Positions 15,963 through 25,447 are shown, numbered from the stretch's first letter. The stretch is 32,574 nt of DNA from a bacterium (GCA_021813525.1 JAKAKK010000048.1:1-32574); one strand, 5' to 3'. Notes: generated from the sequence alone by a model not told the origin. Numbers and translations: made by a program.

Positions 15963-17906
15963 ATGTTCTTAGAAAAAATAAAAAATCCGAACGACCTTAA
16001 AACGTTGCTGCCCGAAGAGTTGGAAACGCTTGCGGCAGAACTTAGGGAGGAAATTATATCCGTCTGCTCTAAAAACGGCGGACATATCGCTTCCAGTCTG
16101 GGCGTCGTCGAACTGACGATTGCAATTTTAAAAGCTTTCGATATAGAAAACGCCGATAAAATAATATGGGACGTCGGACATCAGTCATATCCCTATAAAA
16201 TACTTACCGGAAGGAAAGATAGATTCCATACCATTAGAAAATTACACGGCATATCGGGTTTTCCGTCCATCGCCGAAAGCAGATACGATTTCTTCGGAAC
16301 CGGACATGCCGGAACGTCTATCTCGGCCGCGCTCGGTATGAGCGCCGCAAAGGATCTAAACGGCGAAACCGGAGTCAAAGGAGACGGCAGGATTATAGCC
16401 GTTATAGGAGACGCGTCCATATCTAACGGTTTGGCGCTTGAAGGTTTAAATAACGCCGGTTCCCTTAAAAAAGACGTTATCGTTATATTAAACGACAACG
16501 AAATGTCCATATCGAAAAACGTCGGCGCAATTTCAAATTATCTCAACAGAATAATGAGCGGAAATTTTTATCAGGGACTCAGAAAAGAAGCCGAAAAAAT
16601 GCTTAATTCCATCCCTTTATTCGGCTCTCAGATGGCGAGGCTTGTTTCGAAATTCGAGGAATCTTTCAAAAACCTCATCGGGCCGGGCATAATATTCGAA
16701 GAACTCGGTTTTACTTATATAGGCCCCATAGACGGACACAATATGCCCTATCTTTTAGACTCCTTTGAAAATATAAAAAAAATAAAAAAACCTATCCTTT
16801 TGCACGTTATTACTAAAAAAGGAAAGGGATATGAACCGTCGGAAAAAAACCCCTCTATTTTTCACGGAATTTCCGCTTTCGACAAAAACACCGGATTGAC
16901 GCTTAAAAAATCGGGAAACGTTTCTTACGGCGAAACCGCTTCGGACTTTCTTATAAATATAGCGGAAAATAACGCTAAAATAATAGCCGTTACGGCGGCA
17001 ATGCCGGACGGAACAGGTCTTTCCAAATTTTCCAAGGCATTTCCCGACAGATTCTTCGACGTCGGAATAGCCGAAGAACATGCGGCGACCTTTGCCGCCG
17101 GAGCGGCGGCTAACGGATTAAAACCTTTCGTCTTTATATATTCGACTTTTCTTCAGCGTTCTTTAGACCAAATAATTCACGATATATGCCTCCAGAACCT
17201 GCCGGTAGTTTTTTGCATAGACAGGGCGGGTATTGCCGGAGAAGACGGCGCCACCCACCAGGGAATATTCGACATATCGTTTTTAAATTTTATACCGAAC
17301 CTTATTTTTATGTCTCCGCGCAACGAATATGAACTTATGCGCATGGTTAAAAGCTCGGTTTCTTATAATAGGCCTGCCGCGATAAGATATCCGAAAGTAG
17401 AAATACCGCATTTCGATATTCCCGAAGAAAAAAACCTTCCGCTTATAAGAGAAGGGGAATTCGAGATTCTAATAGACGCGTCTCAAAACTTCGTAATAAG
17501 CATCGGAGCTCCGCATACCGAAATTTTAAAAGATATATTGGCCGAAATAAATAAAAACGCTGCGGAAAAAGAACGGAAAATAGGCCTTATAGACGCAAGA
17601 TTTATATCGCCTATCTCCGAAGAATTAATCGCAAAAATAAAAACCGCAAAAAAAATTATGACGGTAGAAGAAAACGTCGAATTTTCCGGTTTCGGAGCAA
17701 AGCTTCTAACCGTCTTGAGCAGAAATACGCGTCTGTCCGGTTTGGAATATAAAATTTTATCTCTCGGAAATAATTATATAGAACACGGCTCCCGTGGCGA
17801 ACTTCTCGCAATCTCCGGATTTTCTAAGGAAAAATTATACGATTCGGTCAGCGGATTTTTTAATATAAACTGTGAAAAAAATAAGATTAGATATTCTTCT
17901 TTCTGA
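15963..17906 (+). CDS. dxs: 1-deoxy-D-xylulose-5-phosphate synthase
   Basis: Dxs joins pyruvate and glyceraldehyde 3-phosphate using thiamine diphosphate, the first step of the MEP isoprenoid pathway. The 647-residue protein has the expected parts: SSLGVVELTIAIL near the start, DVGHQSYPYKILTGR with the catalytic His, the thiamine-binding region VIGDASISNGLALEGLNNAG ending in ILNDNEMSIS, DVGIAEEHAATFAAG with the catalytic Glu in the middle domain, and a transketolase C-terminal domain. The thiamine motif reads GDAS where E. coli has GDGA, a conservative variation. Its 3' end overlaps tlyA by 35 bases. It should be co-transcribed from the xseB promoter. Confidence 0.97.
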   Translation: MFLEKIKNPNDLKTLLPEELETLAAELREEIISVCSKNGGHIASSLGVVELTIAILKAFDIENADKIIWDVGHQSYPYKILTGRKDRFHTIRKLHGISGFPSIAESRYDFFGTGHAGTSISAALGMSAAKDLNGETGVKGDGRIIAVIGDASISNGLALEGLNNAGSLKKDVIVILNDNEMSISKNVGAISNYLNRIMSGNFYQGLRKEAEKMLNSIPLFGSQMARLVSKFEESFKNLIGPGIIFEELGFTYIGPIDGHNMPYLLDSFENIKKIKKPILLHVITKKGKGYEPSEKNPSIFHGISAFDKNTGLTLKKSGNVSYGETASDFLINIAENNAKIIAVTAAMPDGTGLSKFSKAFPDRFFDVGIAEEHAATFAAGAAANGLKPFVFIYSTFLQRSLDQIIHDICLQNLPVVFCIDRAGIAGEDGATHQGIFDISFLNFIPNLIFMSPRNEYELMRMVKSSVSYNRPAAIRYPKVEIPHFDIPEEKNLPLIREGEFEILIDASQNFVISIGAPHTEILKDILAEINKNAAEKERKIGLIDARFISPISEELIAKIKTAKKIMTVEENVEFSGFGAKLLTVLSRNTRLSGLEYKILSLGNNYIEHGSRGELLAISGFSKEKLYDSVSGFFNINCEKNKIRYSSF

Positions 17907-18612
17907 TGCTTCTTCGGCATTCGATTTAACTAGAACAAAAGCGGCGTCGCTGATAATGGAGGGCATGGTTTCGGTAAACGGTTCCGTATGCACGAAACCG
18001 GGAACTCCGGTAAGCAGGGAGAGCGTAATAACGATAAAAGAGTTAAATCCATACGTATCTCGCGGCGGATTAAAGCTAAAAGGAGCATTAGCCGATTTTA
18101 ATCTTAACGTCAAATCGAAAAGAGCAATAGATATAGGCGCTTCTACGGGGGGATTTACCGACTGCCTTTTAAAAGAAGGGGCAGATTTTGTTTACTGTAT
18201 AGACGTAGGCTACGGCCAGCTTCATTACTCCTTAAGAAATAATCCTAAAATTAAAAATTTGGAAAATATAAATATAAAATATTTAACGTTTGAAGATATA
18301 GGAGAGGAACTCGACCTTGCCGTTTGCGACGCATCTTTTATATCCCTTACCAAAATCCTTCCTCATATTTTAAAATTTATCAAAAAACAGGGGTTAATGC
18401 TTCTGCTTATAAAGCCTCAGTTCGAAACCGACAATAAAAGCATTTTAAAGAAAGGCGTAATAAAAGATTCCGGCTTATACGAATTAATTATAAATAATAT
18501 AATAGATTTTTCAAAAAACTTAAATCTTACCGTGGACGGAGTAAAAAAATCATGCATAAAAGGAAAAAAGGGGAATACGGAATTTTTCATTCTCCTCAAG
18601 AAAAACCAGTGA
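17872..18612 (+). CDS. tlyA: TlyA family rRNA 2'-O-methyltransferase
   Basis: TlyA proteins methylate rRNA ribose (16S and/or 23S in mycobacteria and Campylobacter). The 246 residues begin with an S4 RNA-binding domain (KIRLDILLSDASS... about 1-62) followed by an FtsJ/RrmJ-type methyltransferase with the SAM-binding IDIGASTGGFTDCLLKEGA and later CDASFISLTKILPHIL and LLIKPQFE. The start is GTG at 17872, chosen because family members begin KKxRLDxLL; it overlaps dxs by 35 bases in another frame. The older haemolysin name is a misnomer for the family. It is a normal member of the xseB-ispA-dxs-tlyA block. Confidence 0.93.
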   Translation: MKKIRLDILLSDASSAFDLTRTKAASLIMEGMVSVNGSVCTKPGTPVSRESVITIKELNPYVSRGGLKLKGALADFNLNVKSKRAIDIGASTGGFTDCLLKEGADFVYCIDVGYGQLHYSLRNNPKIKNLENINIKYLTFEDIGEELDLAVCDASFISLTKILPHILKFIKKQGLMLLLIKPQFETDNKSILKKGVIKDSGLYELIINNIIDFSKNLNLTVDGVKKSCIKGKKGNTEFFILLKKNQ

Positions 18613-20267
18613 AAGTTTTCAAAATTTTATCAATTTTAATATTTTTTTTAATATTTTCTGCAGTTTTGCATGGAAAAGCATATTCTGCCGGCGCAAGAAA
18701 TAACCGGTTAAAAACCGCTTCCGTCTTTAACGTCTCGGCCGGTTTTATCCATTATTACAACGGGGATTACCCGGATGCGGTTAGATATTTCAAGAAAGAA
18801 TCGCCGGATTTACTTAAAAATTCTTATTTTAATTACGTCCTTGCGGTATTATATTTTAAAAACGGGGAATATCAAAAATCTTTGAAGCGCATAAACCTTG
18901 CTCTAAGCCTTACGCCGCAAAATATAAAAAACCGGTTCACAAAAAATGAAATTAAGTATTTAATACTGAAAGCTAAAATAAAGGCAAATCAGGGCAAGCT
19001 TAAACAATCGGCCGCAATCCTTAAACATATCCTGCAAAAAAATCCTTATAACCTTAAAACGCTTTTATTTCTGTCCAACTTATATATATACGAAAAAGAT
19101 TTAAATACGGCGGTATTTTATCTCAATATAATAAAATTAAACATCCCCGACAATATTAACGCATATTATCTGCTGTCGAAAATATATGCGGTTCAAAACA
19201 AAAATAAAAAAGCGGAACGGGAACTGATAAGCCTTATAAATATCGACCCTTATTTTAAAAAGGCATATTTCAGGCTTGCCGCCCTTTATATTCTTACCGG
19301 CAAAGAAAAAAACGCGATAAACGTTTTTAATAAATACCTGAAAATCGACCCTTATTCTAAAACCGCGATTTACCAGTCGGCGGTACTCGAATACGCTTTA
19401 AAGAACTACCGCGCGTCCAGAAAACGCTTTTTAAATTTTATCGCCATAGCAAAAAATTCTAAAGATAATTATAGATTAATAAACAATGCTTATTTCTTCA
19501 CAGGAATATCGTATATACTGCAAAAAAACTATAAAAAAGGATTGGCTTATTTAAACAAGCTGAAACCGGGAAGGCATTATACAGACGCTAAACTTCAGGA
19601 AATAGAAATATATATTATCGGCTATAAAAAAACCGGAAATATTAAATACCGTAAATCCGTCGAAAGTATTATATCGGGAATGCTTTCCGATAAAAAGCTG
19701 GATAAAAATTTAAAGTTTTATTATTTTTCGGCTATCGCCCTCGCGGAGATAAAAGATTACCGGATGTCGAAATATATCTTAAAAGAAGGGCTGTTAAAAT
19801 TTCCTAATAATACCGCTCTGTTATACGAATTAGGTTCGGCGTATCACGCGTTAAAAAAAGACGGCAAGGCTTACGCGGCTATGAAAAAGATTTTAAAAAT
19901 AAATCCTTACGACGCCGATGCGCTTAATTATATCGGGTATTATTTTGCCTTAAAAAACAAAAATTTAAAAAAAGCTGAAATAATGATAAAAGAAGCTTTA
20001 TCTTACGATAAGGGCTCTCCTTTTATTCTCGACAGCTTGGGATTCGTGTATTACAGGGAAAAAAAATACGCAAAGGCGCTGACGTTATTTAAAACCGCCC
20101 TTAAAAAGCTCGGTAAATCCGCAACCGTATTGAAACATACCGGTATGGATTATTTTATGCTGAAAAAATATAAAAAAGCTCTGGAATATTTAGAAAAATC
20201 ATATAAAATCAAGAAAAACGAAGAGGTTAAAAAGTATATAGTTCTAATAAAAAAGATGAAATCTTAA
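18609..20267 (+). CDS. Exported tetratricopeptide-repeat protein
   Basis: The start is taken as GTG at 18609, which overlaps the tlyA stop (GTGA) and is followed at once by a signal-peptide-like stretch (KVFKILSILIFFLIF, then AYSAGA). An ATG at 18552 would add 19 charged residues in front of the signal and seems less likely. The ~552-residue protein is built almost wholly from TPR-type helical pairs, for example NYVLAVLYFKNGEYQKSLKR and SPFILDSLGFVYYREKKYAK. No enzyme motif is seen. Such proteins act as periplasmic or outer-membrane scaffolds; the partner is unknown. Its last bases overlap, tail to tail, the regulator gene on the other strand. Confidence 0.85.
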   Translation: MKVFKILSILIFFLIFSAVLHGKAYSAGARNNRLKTASVFNVSAGFIHYYNGDYPDAVRYFKKESPDLLKNSYFNYVLAVLYFKNGEYQKSLKRINLALSLTPQNIKNRFTKNEIKYLILKAKIKANQGKLKQSAAILKHILQKNPYNLKTLLFLSNLYIYEKDLNTAVFYLNIIKLNIPDNINAYYLLSKIYAVQNKNKKAERELISLINIDPYFKKAYFRLAALYILTGKEKNAINVFNKYLKIDPYSKTAIYQSAVLEYALKNYRASRKRFLNFIAIAKNSKDNYRLINNAYFFTGISYILQKNYKKGLAYLNKLKPGRHYTDAKLQEIEIYIIGYKKTGNIKYRKSVESIISGMLSDKKLDKNLKFYYFSAIALAEIKDYRMSKYILKEGLLKFPNNTALLYELGSAYHALKKDGKAYAAMKKILKINPYDADALNYIGYYFALKNKNLKKAEIMIKEALSYDKGSPFILDSLGFVYYREKKYAKALTLFKTALKKLGKSATVLKHTGMDYFMLKKYKKALEYLEKSYKIKKNEEVKKYIVLIKKMKS

Positions 20268-21694
20268 AATTTCTCCAGTTTTCTGTAAATCGTTTTTAAG
20301 CCTATTTTAAGGTCGTTGGCGGTTTTAACTTTATTGAAACCGTTAATTTCCAACGTTTTTTGTATAATAATGTTTTCGGCGTCCTCCATGGAGGTTCCAA
20401 AAGGTATTTTAATAAAATCGTCTTTGCCTGATTTAGATAAAAAGGGGGCCGATTTTAAATCAGACCCCTTTTTATCATTATATTTTTCTTTTAAATAGCC
20501 GGGCAGCAGGGATTCGTCGGCAATGCCGCCTTTTGAAACGGCAGTCATATACTCTATAATATTTTTAAGCTCCCTTACGTTGCCCGGATAATCGTAGCTT
20601 AATAGGAAATCCAGCGCCTCTTTGCTAATTCCGGTAATTTTCTTTCCGTTTTCGTTCGAAAAATCGTCTAAAAATCTCCTTATAAGAACTGGTACGTCCT
20701 CTTTTCTTTCTCTAAGCGGTATAAGCTTTAAATTTATTACGTTAAGCCTGTAATATAAATCCTGCCTGAATTCTCCGCTTGAAACCTTTTTTTCTATATC
20801 CTGCGATGCCGCTATAATTCTTATGTCGATTTTTATGGTTTTATTCCCGCCGACCCTTTCGAATTCCTTTTCCTGCAGTACCCGCAATATTTTAGACTGC
20901 GTCTTCAAGGAAATCTCGCCTATTTCGTCGAGAAAAATCGTTCCTCCGTCCGCCATCTCGAATCTTCCCCTGTATAAAGAATCCGCGCCCGTATAAGCCC
21001 CTTTCTCATGCCCGAAAAGCTCGCTTTCTAAAATAGTCTCCGAAAGAGCGGCGCAGTTTACTTTAATAAAAGGTTTATTTTTCCTGCGTGAATTATTGAC
21101 TATAATATTTGCAAGGAGTTCTTTGCCCGTTCCCGTCTCTCCTTCTATAAGCACCGTAGAATTGGTGCCGGAAATAGCAATAGCCGTGTTGACTATAGCG
21201 GTCATTTTCCCGGAGGACGTTATAAGACTGCCGAAATTAAATTTTTCGTCGAGCCTGTTTTTAAGGACGTTCAACTCGTCGATAAGGCTTTTATTGGATA
21301 TTATGCGCTTTATTATCAGTTCGAGCTCGTCTAAATTTACGGGTTTCGTAATATAATCGAATGCTCCGAGTTTTATGGCTTCAACCGCCGTTTTTACCGA
21401 ACTGAAGCCGGTCGCCACTACAACTTCGGGGTTCTGTGCCATTCTGCCGTCTTTTATCGCCTTTAATAAATCCAATCCTGTTCCGTCGGGCAGCTTAAGG
21501 TCGGTAATTATAATATCTATAATATCTTTATTGCCGGAATCTACGGAATCCAATATTCCGAATGCGGTCTTAATGCAGTCTGCTTCGAAGACTCTGTATC
21601 CTTTAAGGTTGAGATATTCCGAAAGTCCGTTCCGCGCGGCGTCGTCGTCTTCTACTATCAGTATAGCCGAAGGTTTTTGGGAAGGTTCGTTCAT
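20264..21694 (-). CDS. Sigma-54-dependent response regulator, NtrC family
   Basis: Second sigma-54 activator of the window, 476 residues. Receiver domain with acidic pocket VEDDD, acceptor Asp65 (IIITDLKLPDGTG) and Lys in YITKPVN; AAA+ domain with Walker A GETGTGKE (185-192), sigma-54 contact loop GAYTGA (232-237, Tyr in place of the usual Phe, a known variant) and Walker B FLDEIGEI; C-terminal Fis-type helix-turn-helix (IGLKTIYRKLEKF at the very end). The linker before the last domain is encoded by a long palindrome (20436-20476). It lies six bases after the kinase gene, its likely partner. The target promoters are unknown. Confidence 0.92.
   Translation of the reverse strand: MNEPSQKPSAILIVEDDDAARNGLSEYLNLKGYRVFEADCIKTAFGILDSVDSGNKDIIDIIITDLKLPDGTGLDLLKAIKDGRMAQNPEVVVATGFSSVKTAVEAIKLGAFDYITKPVNLDELELIIKRIISNKSLIDELNVLKNRLDEKFNFGSLITSSGKMTAIVNTAIAISGTNSTVLIEGETGTGKELLANIIVNNSRRKNKPFIKVNCAALSETILESELFGHEKGAYTGADSLYRGRFEMADGGTIFLDEIGEISLKTQSKILRVLQEKEFERVGGNKTIKIDIRIIAASQDIEKKVSSGEFRQDLYYRLNVINLKLIPLRERKEDVPVLIRRFLDDFSNENGKKITGISKEALDFLLSYDYPGNVRELKNIIEYMTAVSKGGIADESLLPGYLKEKYNDKKGSDLKSAPFLSKSGKDDFIKIPFGTSMEDAENIIIQKTLEINGFNKVKTANDLKIGLKTIYRKLEKF
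20436..20476. repeat. 41-base near-perfect palindrome, terminator-like on both strands
   Basis: GATAAAAAGGGG (20436-20447) and CCCCTTTTTATC (20465-20476) are exact inverted repeats of 12 bases. The centre (20449-20463) also pairs except for two positions, making one hairpin centred at 20456. T runs flank the stem on either strand. It lies within the regulator gene, in the codons of a variable linker, ~170 bases past the TPR stop codon. Confidence 0.7.
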
Positions 21695-21700
21695 TTTTAA

Positions 21701-22792
21701 TTATTGCAGGTCTTTCATTACGACGGAAATCTTAGTTCCAAGCCCTTTTTGCGACTGGATATTTATATTAAATCCATGTGCGTCCAAGATTCTTTTAGTC
21801 AATGCAAGCCCAAGCCCGGCCCCGGTTTTTTTCGTGGTGAAAAAGGGCTCGAAAATCTTTTTAAGCGCTTCTTTGTCTATTCCCGCCCCGCGGTCCTCCA
21901 CCGTCAAAGATACTTTATTTAAAATATAGGAAGAATAAATAAAAATAGGACCTTTTCCGCTTTCATAAGATTCTGCCGCATTTAATATTAAATTTTTAAA
22001 TACCTGGAGCATTAAATCCTTATCCATCCTTATATAAATATTTTTATCCACCGAATCGGAAAAACTTATTTCTTTTGCCGAGAGTCCGTTTTTAACGGTT
22101 TCATAGGCTTCCTTTATCAATTCCGAAAGATTGGCTTCTTCGGGGTTTATATCGAAATCTTTGGTAAATTTCAATATGCCGTCCATGGTCTGCGCCAGTT
22201 TAGCCGTTTCGCTTTCTATCAGTCCGCCGGTTTTAACTAAGCCGTCTTTATTGATATCTAAATTTTTAATTTTCTCGGTCAAAACTCTGGAATTTATCAA
22301 AACGGAATTTATATTGCCTTTAATCTCGTGCATAATAGTCGAGGGTATTTCCAGAATGTTTTTTTCTAACGACCTTAAAGAAGATTCTGTATTATCCTGG
22401 GCTTCTATAAGCCTGTAAAAATATATATACATAAATATTATAAGACCTGCGGCTAATAAGGCCGCCGCGGCGAAAACGGAATAAAAAGAAGCGCCGGATA
22501 AACCGCCGGATAAAGAAGGATAGGCAAGTTTTAATCCGTTATGTCCGTTAACGAAAATCATGCCTGACTGCTTAAGGGAATATAAGGAACCGTAGGTTTT
22601 TGAATGCAGGGCACGGAACATCCCGACGGCCGTATATGCAAAAAAACCGGTAGTCAGAGCCGTCAAGCCGGTAATAACGCTTAACAGGAAAACTTTAAAC
22701 TTTTTAGTTTTCGTCATTTGCATTATCATAAAATATATTTTATTACACTTCGGGATAAAAATCAAAAAATCTTTTATCCTGCTTATAAGCAC
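21701..22792 (-). CDS. Sensor histidine kinase, two membrane segments
   Basis: Kinase of 363 residues from GTG at 22792; ATGs at 22729, 22723 and 22717 are plausible alternatives, and no ribosome site is decisive. Two membrane segments (about 33-57 and 105-128) enclose a short ~45-residue outer loop. The phosphoacceptor helix reads IMHEIKGNINSVL with His155, and the ATPase domain has NLILNAAES, DRGAGID and GAGLGLALTKRIL. The motif around His155 (HEIKG rather than HEIRNPL) is less common but found in NtrC-partner kinases. It overlaps the end of ribF by ten bases and precedes its regulator by six. The signal sensed is unknown. Confidence 0.88.
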   Translation of the reverse strand: MLISRIKDFLIFIPKCNKIYFMIMQMTKTKKFKVFLLSVITGLTALTTGFFAYTAVGMFRALHSKTYGSLYSLKQSGMIFVNGHNGLKLAYPSLSGGLSGASFYSVFAAAALLAAGLIIFMYIYFYRLIEAQDNTESSLRSLEKNILEIPSTIMHEIKGNINSVLINSRVLTEKIKNLDINKDGLVKTGGLIESETAKLAQTMDGILKFTKDFDINPEEANLSELIKEAYETVKNGLSAKEISFSDSVDKNIYIRMDKDLMLQVFKNLILNAAESYESGKGPIFIYSSYILNKVSLTVEDRGAGIDKEALKKIFEPFFTTKKTGAGLGLALTKRILDAHGFNINIQSQKGLGTKISVVMKDLQ

Positions 22793-23739
22793 TGCGTTTT
22801 TTTATACTTCCTTTTCAGGATTAGATTTGCAAGTTCTATGTCTTTCCTGATTCTGGCTTCGAGTTCTTTTATATTGTCGAATTTAATCTCCTCCCTTAGG
22901 CGCTCTAGGAAAAAAACCTCTATCTCTTTATCGTATATATCTTCGGCAAAATCGAATATATAGGATTCTATTCTTCTTATAACGTCGTTAAATGTCGGAT
23001 TTGAACCGACGTTGGTCACGGAATCGAAAGTTTTACCATTTATCTTGACCTGGGTGACATATACGCCGTCTTTCGGAAATAATTCTTCTTCGGGAACGAT
23101 ATTTGCCGTAGGGAATCCAAGCTGTTTGCCTCTGCCGCATCCCTTAACTACGCGTCCGTGAACGGAATAGTCCCTGCCCAAAAATCTTTTGACGGCGCAG
23201 ACTTTTCCTGTTATTACCAATCTTCTTATAAGAGTGCTTGAAACAATCTCGTTGTCTATTACTACCGGTTCTACCACGGCAAGCTCGAAGCCGAATTCCT
23301 CGGAAAGTTTTTTCAGCAAAGCTATATTTCCGGACTTATTTGCTCCGAATCCGAAATCATGGCCTACTATAATTTTAAGCGGATTTAATTTTTTTACTAT
23401 AATGTTTTTAACGAAATCTTCCGGCTCCATATTTGCGAACTCCGGAGTAAAAGTTATATAAATCAGGTAATCTATCCCCGTTTCTTCTATGAGCTCTATT
23501 TTCTTTTCGAATGTCGTGATAAGATTAATTTTAGTTTCCGGATGAATAACTTTTAAAGGATGCGGATGAAACGTGAGCACGACTGACGTCGAATTTAACT
23601 CCGAAGCGGAGTCCTTCGTCATTTCCATAAGCCTTCTGTGTCCAAGGTGTATTCCGTCAAAACTGCCTATGGTAATTACCGAATTTTTAAAATTAACGCC
23701 GCTTTGGTTTATTTCCAGCACTTCCAATTTTTTCAGCAC
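22783..23739 (-). CDS. ribF: Bifunctional riboflavin kinase / FAD synthetase
   Basis: RibF phosphorylates riboflavin to FMN and adenylates it to FAD. The 318 residues show the FAD-synthetase half with the nucleotide motif TIGSFDGIHLGHRRLM near the start, GHDFGFGANKSGN and STLIRRL, and the riboflavin-kinase half with GRGKQLGFPTANI and later SNPTFN. The coordinates use GTG at 23739, but an AGGAGG site abuts that codon. The TTG at 23727 is better spaced and may be the real start, removing four residues. It follows ubiB by 22 bases and overlaps the kinase gene by ten. Confidence 0.94.
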   Translation of the reverse strand: MLKKLEVLEINQSGVNFKNSVITIGSFDGIHLGHRRLMEMTKDSASELNSTSVVLTFHPHPLKVIHPETKINLITTFEKKIELIEETGIDYLIYITFTPEFANMEPEDFVKNIIVKKLNPLKIIVGHDFGFGANKSGNIALLKKLSEEFGFELAVVEPVVIDNEIVSSTLIRRLVITGKVCAVKRFLGRDYSVHGRVVKGCGRGKQLGFPTANIVPEEELFPKDGVYVTQVKINGKTFDSVTNVGSNPTFNDVIRRIESYIFDFAEDIYDKEIEVFFLERLREEIKFDNIKELEARIRKDIELANLILKRKYKKTQCL

Positions 23740-23761
23740 CTCCTACATTTTTATAATACTT

Positions 23762-25444
23762 TCACTTAAACAATAAAATGAATATATATATCAATCCTAA
23801 AACCCAGCCTGCTATCCCCATAATTAAGATATAAAAATGGGAAAACTCGCTTCCGATAAGTATTAAAATCCCGGAAGATATTATTACGGACGCGATTAAA
23901 AGTCCGTTGGTAAGCCTTTTGCTCGACCTCTGCATTTCTTCTATGAATCCCTCTAATCCTTTATGGATAAAATCAATCGAAAAATTGTCTTCCGACATCT
24001 TTTTAAGTATTTTTTCGGCTCTTTTAGGGAATCCCCCTATTAAATCTTTATAACCTTTCAATTTATCGACCAACGATTCTTTAATATCCTTTATTTTCTC
24101 TTTCTTATCTACTAAGGCGTCAAAATCGAAAAACTTGAGTCCCGAATCGACAAAAGAGAATTCGGGGTCGAGCATTTTTGCGATAGATTCTATCGGCAGC
24201 AGGGCTTTAAACAATAAAGAGAGTTCGGACGGTATGACTAATTTATTTTTCTGCCCTATTTTCAGCGTTTCGAGAAGGATTTCCGTGCTGTAAATATCTC
24301 TAAAAGGCTTATTGTAAAAGCTTTCTATAAACTCCATAAGTTCGAATTTAAAAAACTGCTCTTCCTTATCGGTTAAATCGCCCATGCATATTTCTATAAA
24401 CAGCGATGCCGCTTCTTCATAGTTGGCATCGAAGAATTCTATAAAATATTTCAGGATTTTTTTTCTCAAATCCCTTGTTAATATCCCTATGGAACCGAAA
24501 TCGATTATGCCTATTTTTTCCTGCCCTATAACGAAAACATTGCCGGGATGCGGGTCTGCGTTAAAATATCCTATTATAAATATCTGCTTAAAAAAATGGT
24601 TCAGAAATATCTTTAGAATAATTTTATTATCGTAGCCCCTTTTAGACAGTTCGTCTAAATCGCTTACTTTGACGCCTTCAATAAAATCCTCGACTAAAAA
24701 TCCTTTAGAGGAATACTGCCAGTAAATTTTCGGAATTTCGACGGTATCTTTGTCTAAGTTGGATCTTCTTATTTTTTCGGTATATCCGGCTTCCGCCATA
24801 AAATCAAGCTCGGATATAATGCTTTTGCTGAATTCTTTAAATAAATCTTCGGCATTTTCGATATAAAGAAGTTCTTTAACCGCCTCTTTTACGATGCGCA
24901 CTATAAAATATAAGACGTCTATATCGTTTCTTATTATTTTATCCACATTTCTCTTTTTAATTTTTACCGCGACGACGGTCCCGTCTTTTAAAACCGCCTT
25001 ATGGACCTGCGCTATAGAAGCGGAAGCAACAGGGGTTTCGTCGAACGACTCGAAAACGTCTTCTAAATTATTGCCCGTTTCCGTTCTGAATATTTCCCTG
25101 ATTTCATCGATTTTGTTAAAATCTATATGCGCATTATCCTGAAGTTTCCTTAGTTCGACGATATATTTTAAGGGAAGCGTCCTGATTTCCTGAGAAAATA
25201 CCTGCCCCAGCTTGATAAAAGTAGGGCCGAGTTCTTCCAAGGCATACCTCAGCCTGATTTCCGGCGGAACATTTTGATAATCGTCAACCGGATAGGTAGT
25301 TTTAAGATATTTTCTGAATATAAAAAACTTGGAAAGCCCTACGTTTGTAATAATCTGGTAAAAGCCGTGCTTTGCAAATATCGAAACCACCTTTCTGATG
25401 CGCCTTATAGCCCTTACTAATCTTATTATGTCGCCTATTTTCAT
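23762..25444 (-). CDS. ubiB: UbiB/ABC1/ADCK family atypical kinase
   Basis: UbiB-family proteins are atypical kinase/ATPases needed for ubiquinone (or related quinone) synthesis; the exact reaction is unsettled. The 560 residues contain the family KxGQ motif (KLGQ, 78-81), the Ala-rich loop ASIAQVHKA that replaces the Gly-rich loop, VAVKIKK, DPHPGN (~295-300) and the metal-binding IDFG (~311-314). Two hydrophobic segments close the C-terminus (about 510-558), anchoring it in the inner membrane. It starts three bases after the rnr stop codon. No other quinone-synthesis gene is in the window, so which quinone it serves is open. Confidence 0.9.
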   Translation of the reverse strand: MKIGDIIRLVRAIRRIRKVVSIFAKHGFYQIITNVGLSKFFIFRKYLKTTYPVDDYQNVPPEIRLRYALEELGPTFIKLGQVFSQEIRTLPLKYIVELRKLQDNAHIDFNKIDEIREIFRTETGNNLEDVFESFDETPVASASIAQVHKAVLKDGTVVAVKIKKRNVDKIIRNDIDVLYFIVRIVKEAVKELLYIENAEDLFKEFSKSIISELDFMAEAGYTEKIRRSNLDKDTVEIPKIYWQYSSKGFLVEDFIEGVKVSDLDELSKRGYDNKIILKIFLNHFFKQIFIIGYFNADPHPGNVFVIGQEKIGIIDFGSIGILTRDLRKKILKYFIEFFDANYEEAASLFIEICMGDLTDKEEQFFKFELMEFIESFYNKPFRDIYSTEILLETLKIGQKNKLVIPSELSLLFKALLPIESIAKMLDPEFSFVDSGLKFFDFDALVDKKEKIKDIKESLVDKLKGYKDLIGGFPKRAEKILKKMSEDNFSIDFIHKGLEGFIEEMQRSSKRLTNGLLIASVIISSGILILIGSEFSHFYILIMGIAGWVLGLIYIFILLFK

Positions 25445-25447
25445 AAT

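Noticed and set aside
16193-17081. Minus-strand open frames within dxs
   Set aside because: The dxs frame is conserved throughout; the opposite frames show no domain or ribosome site.
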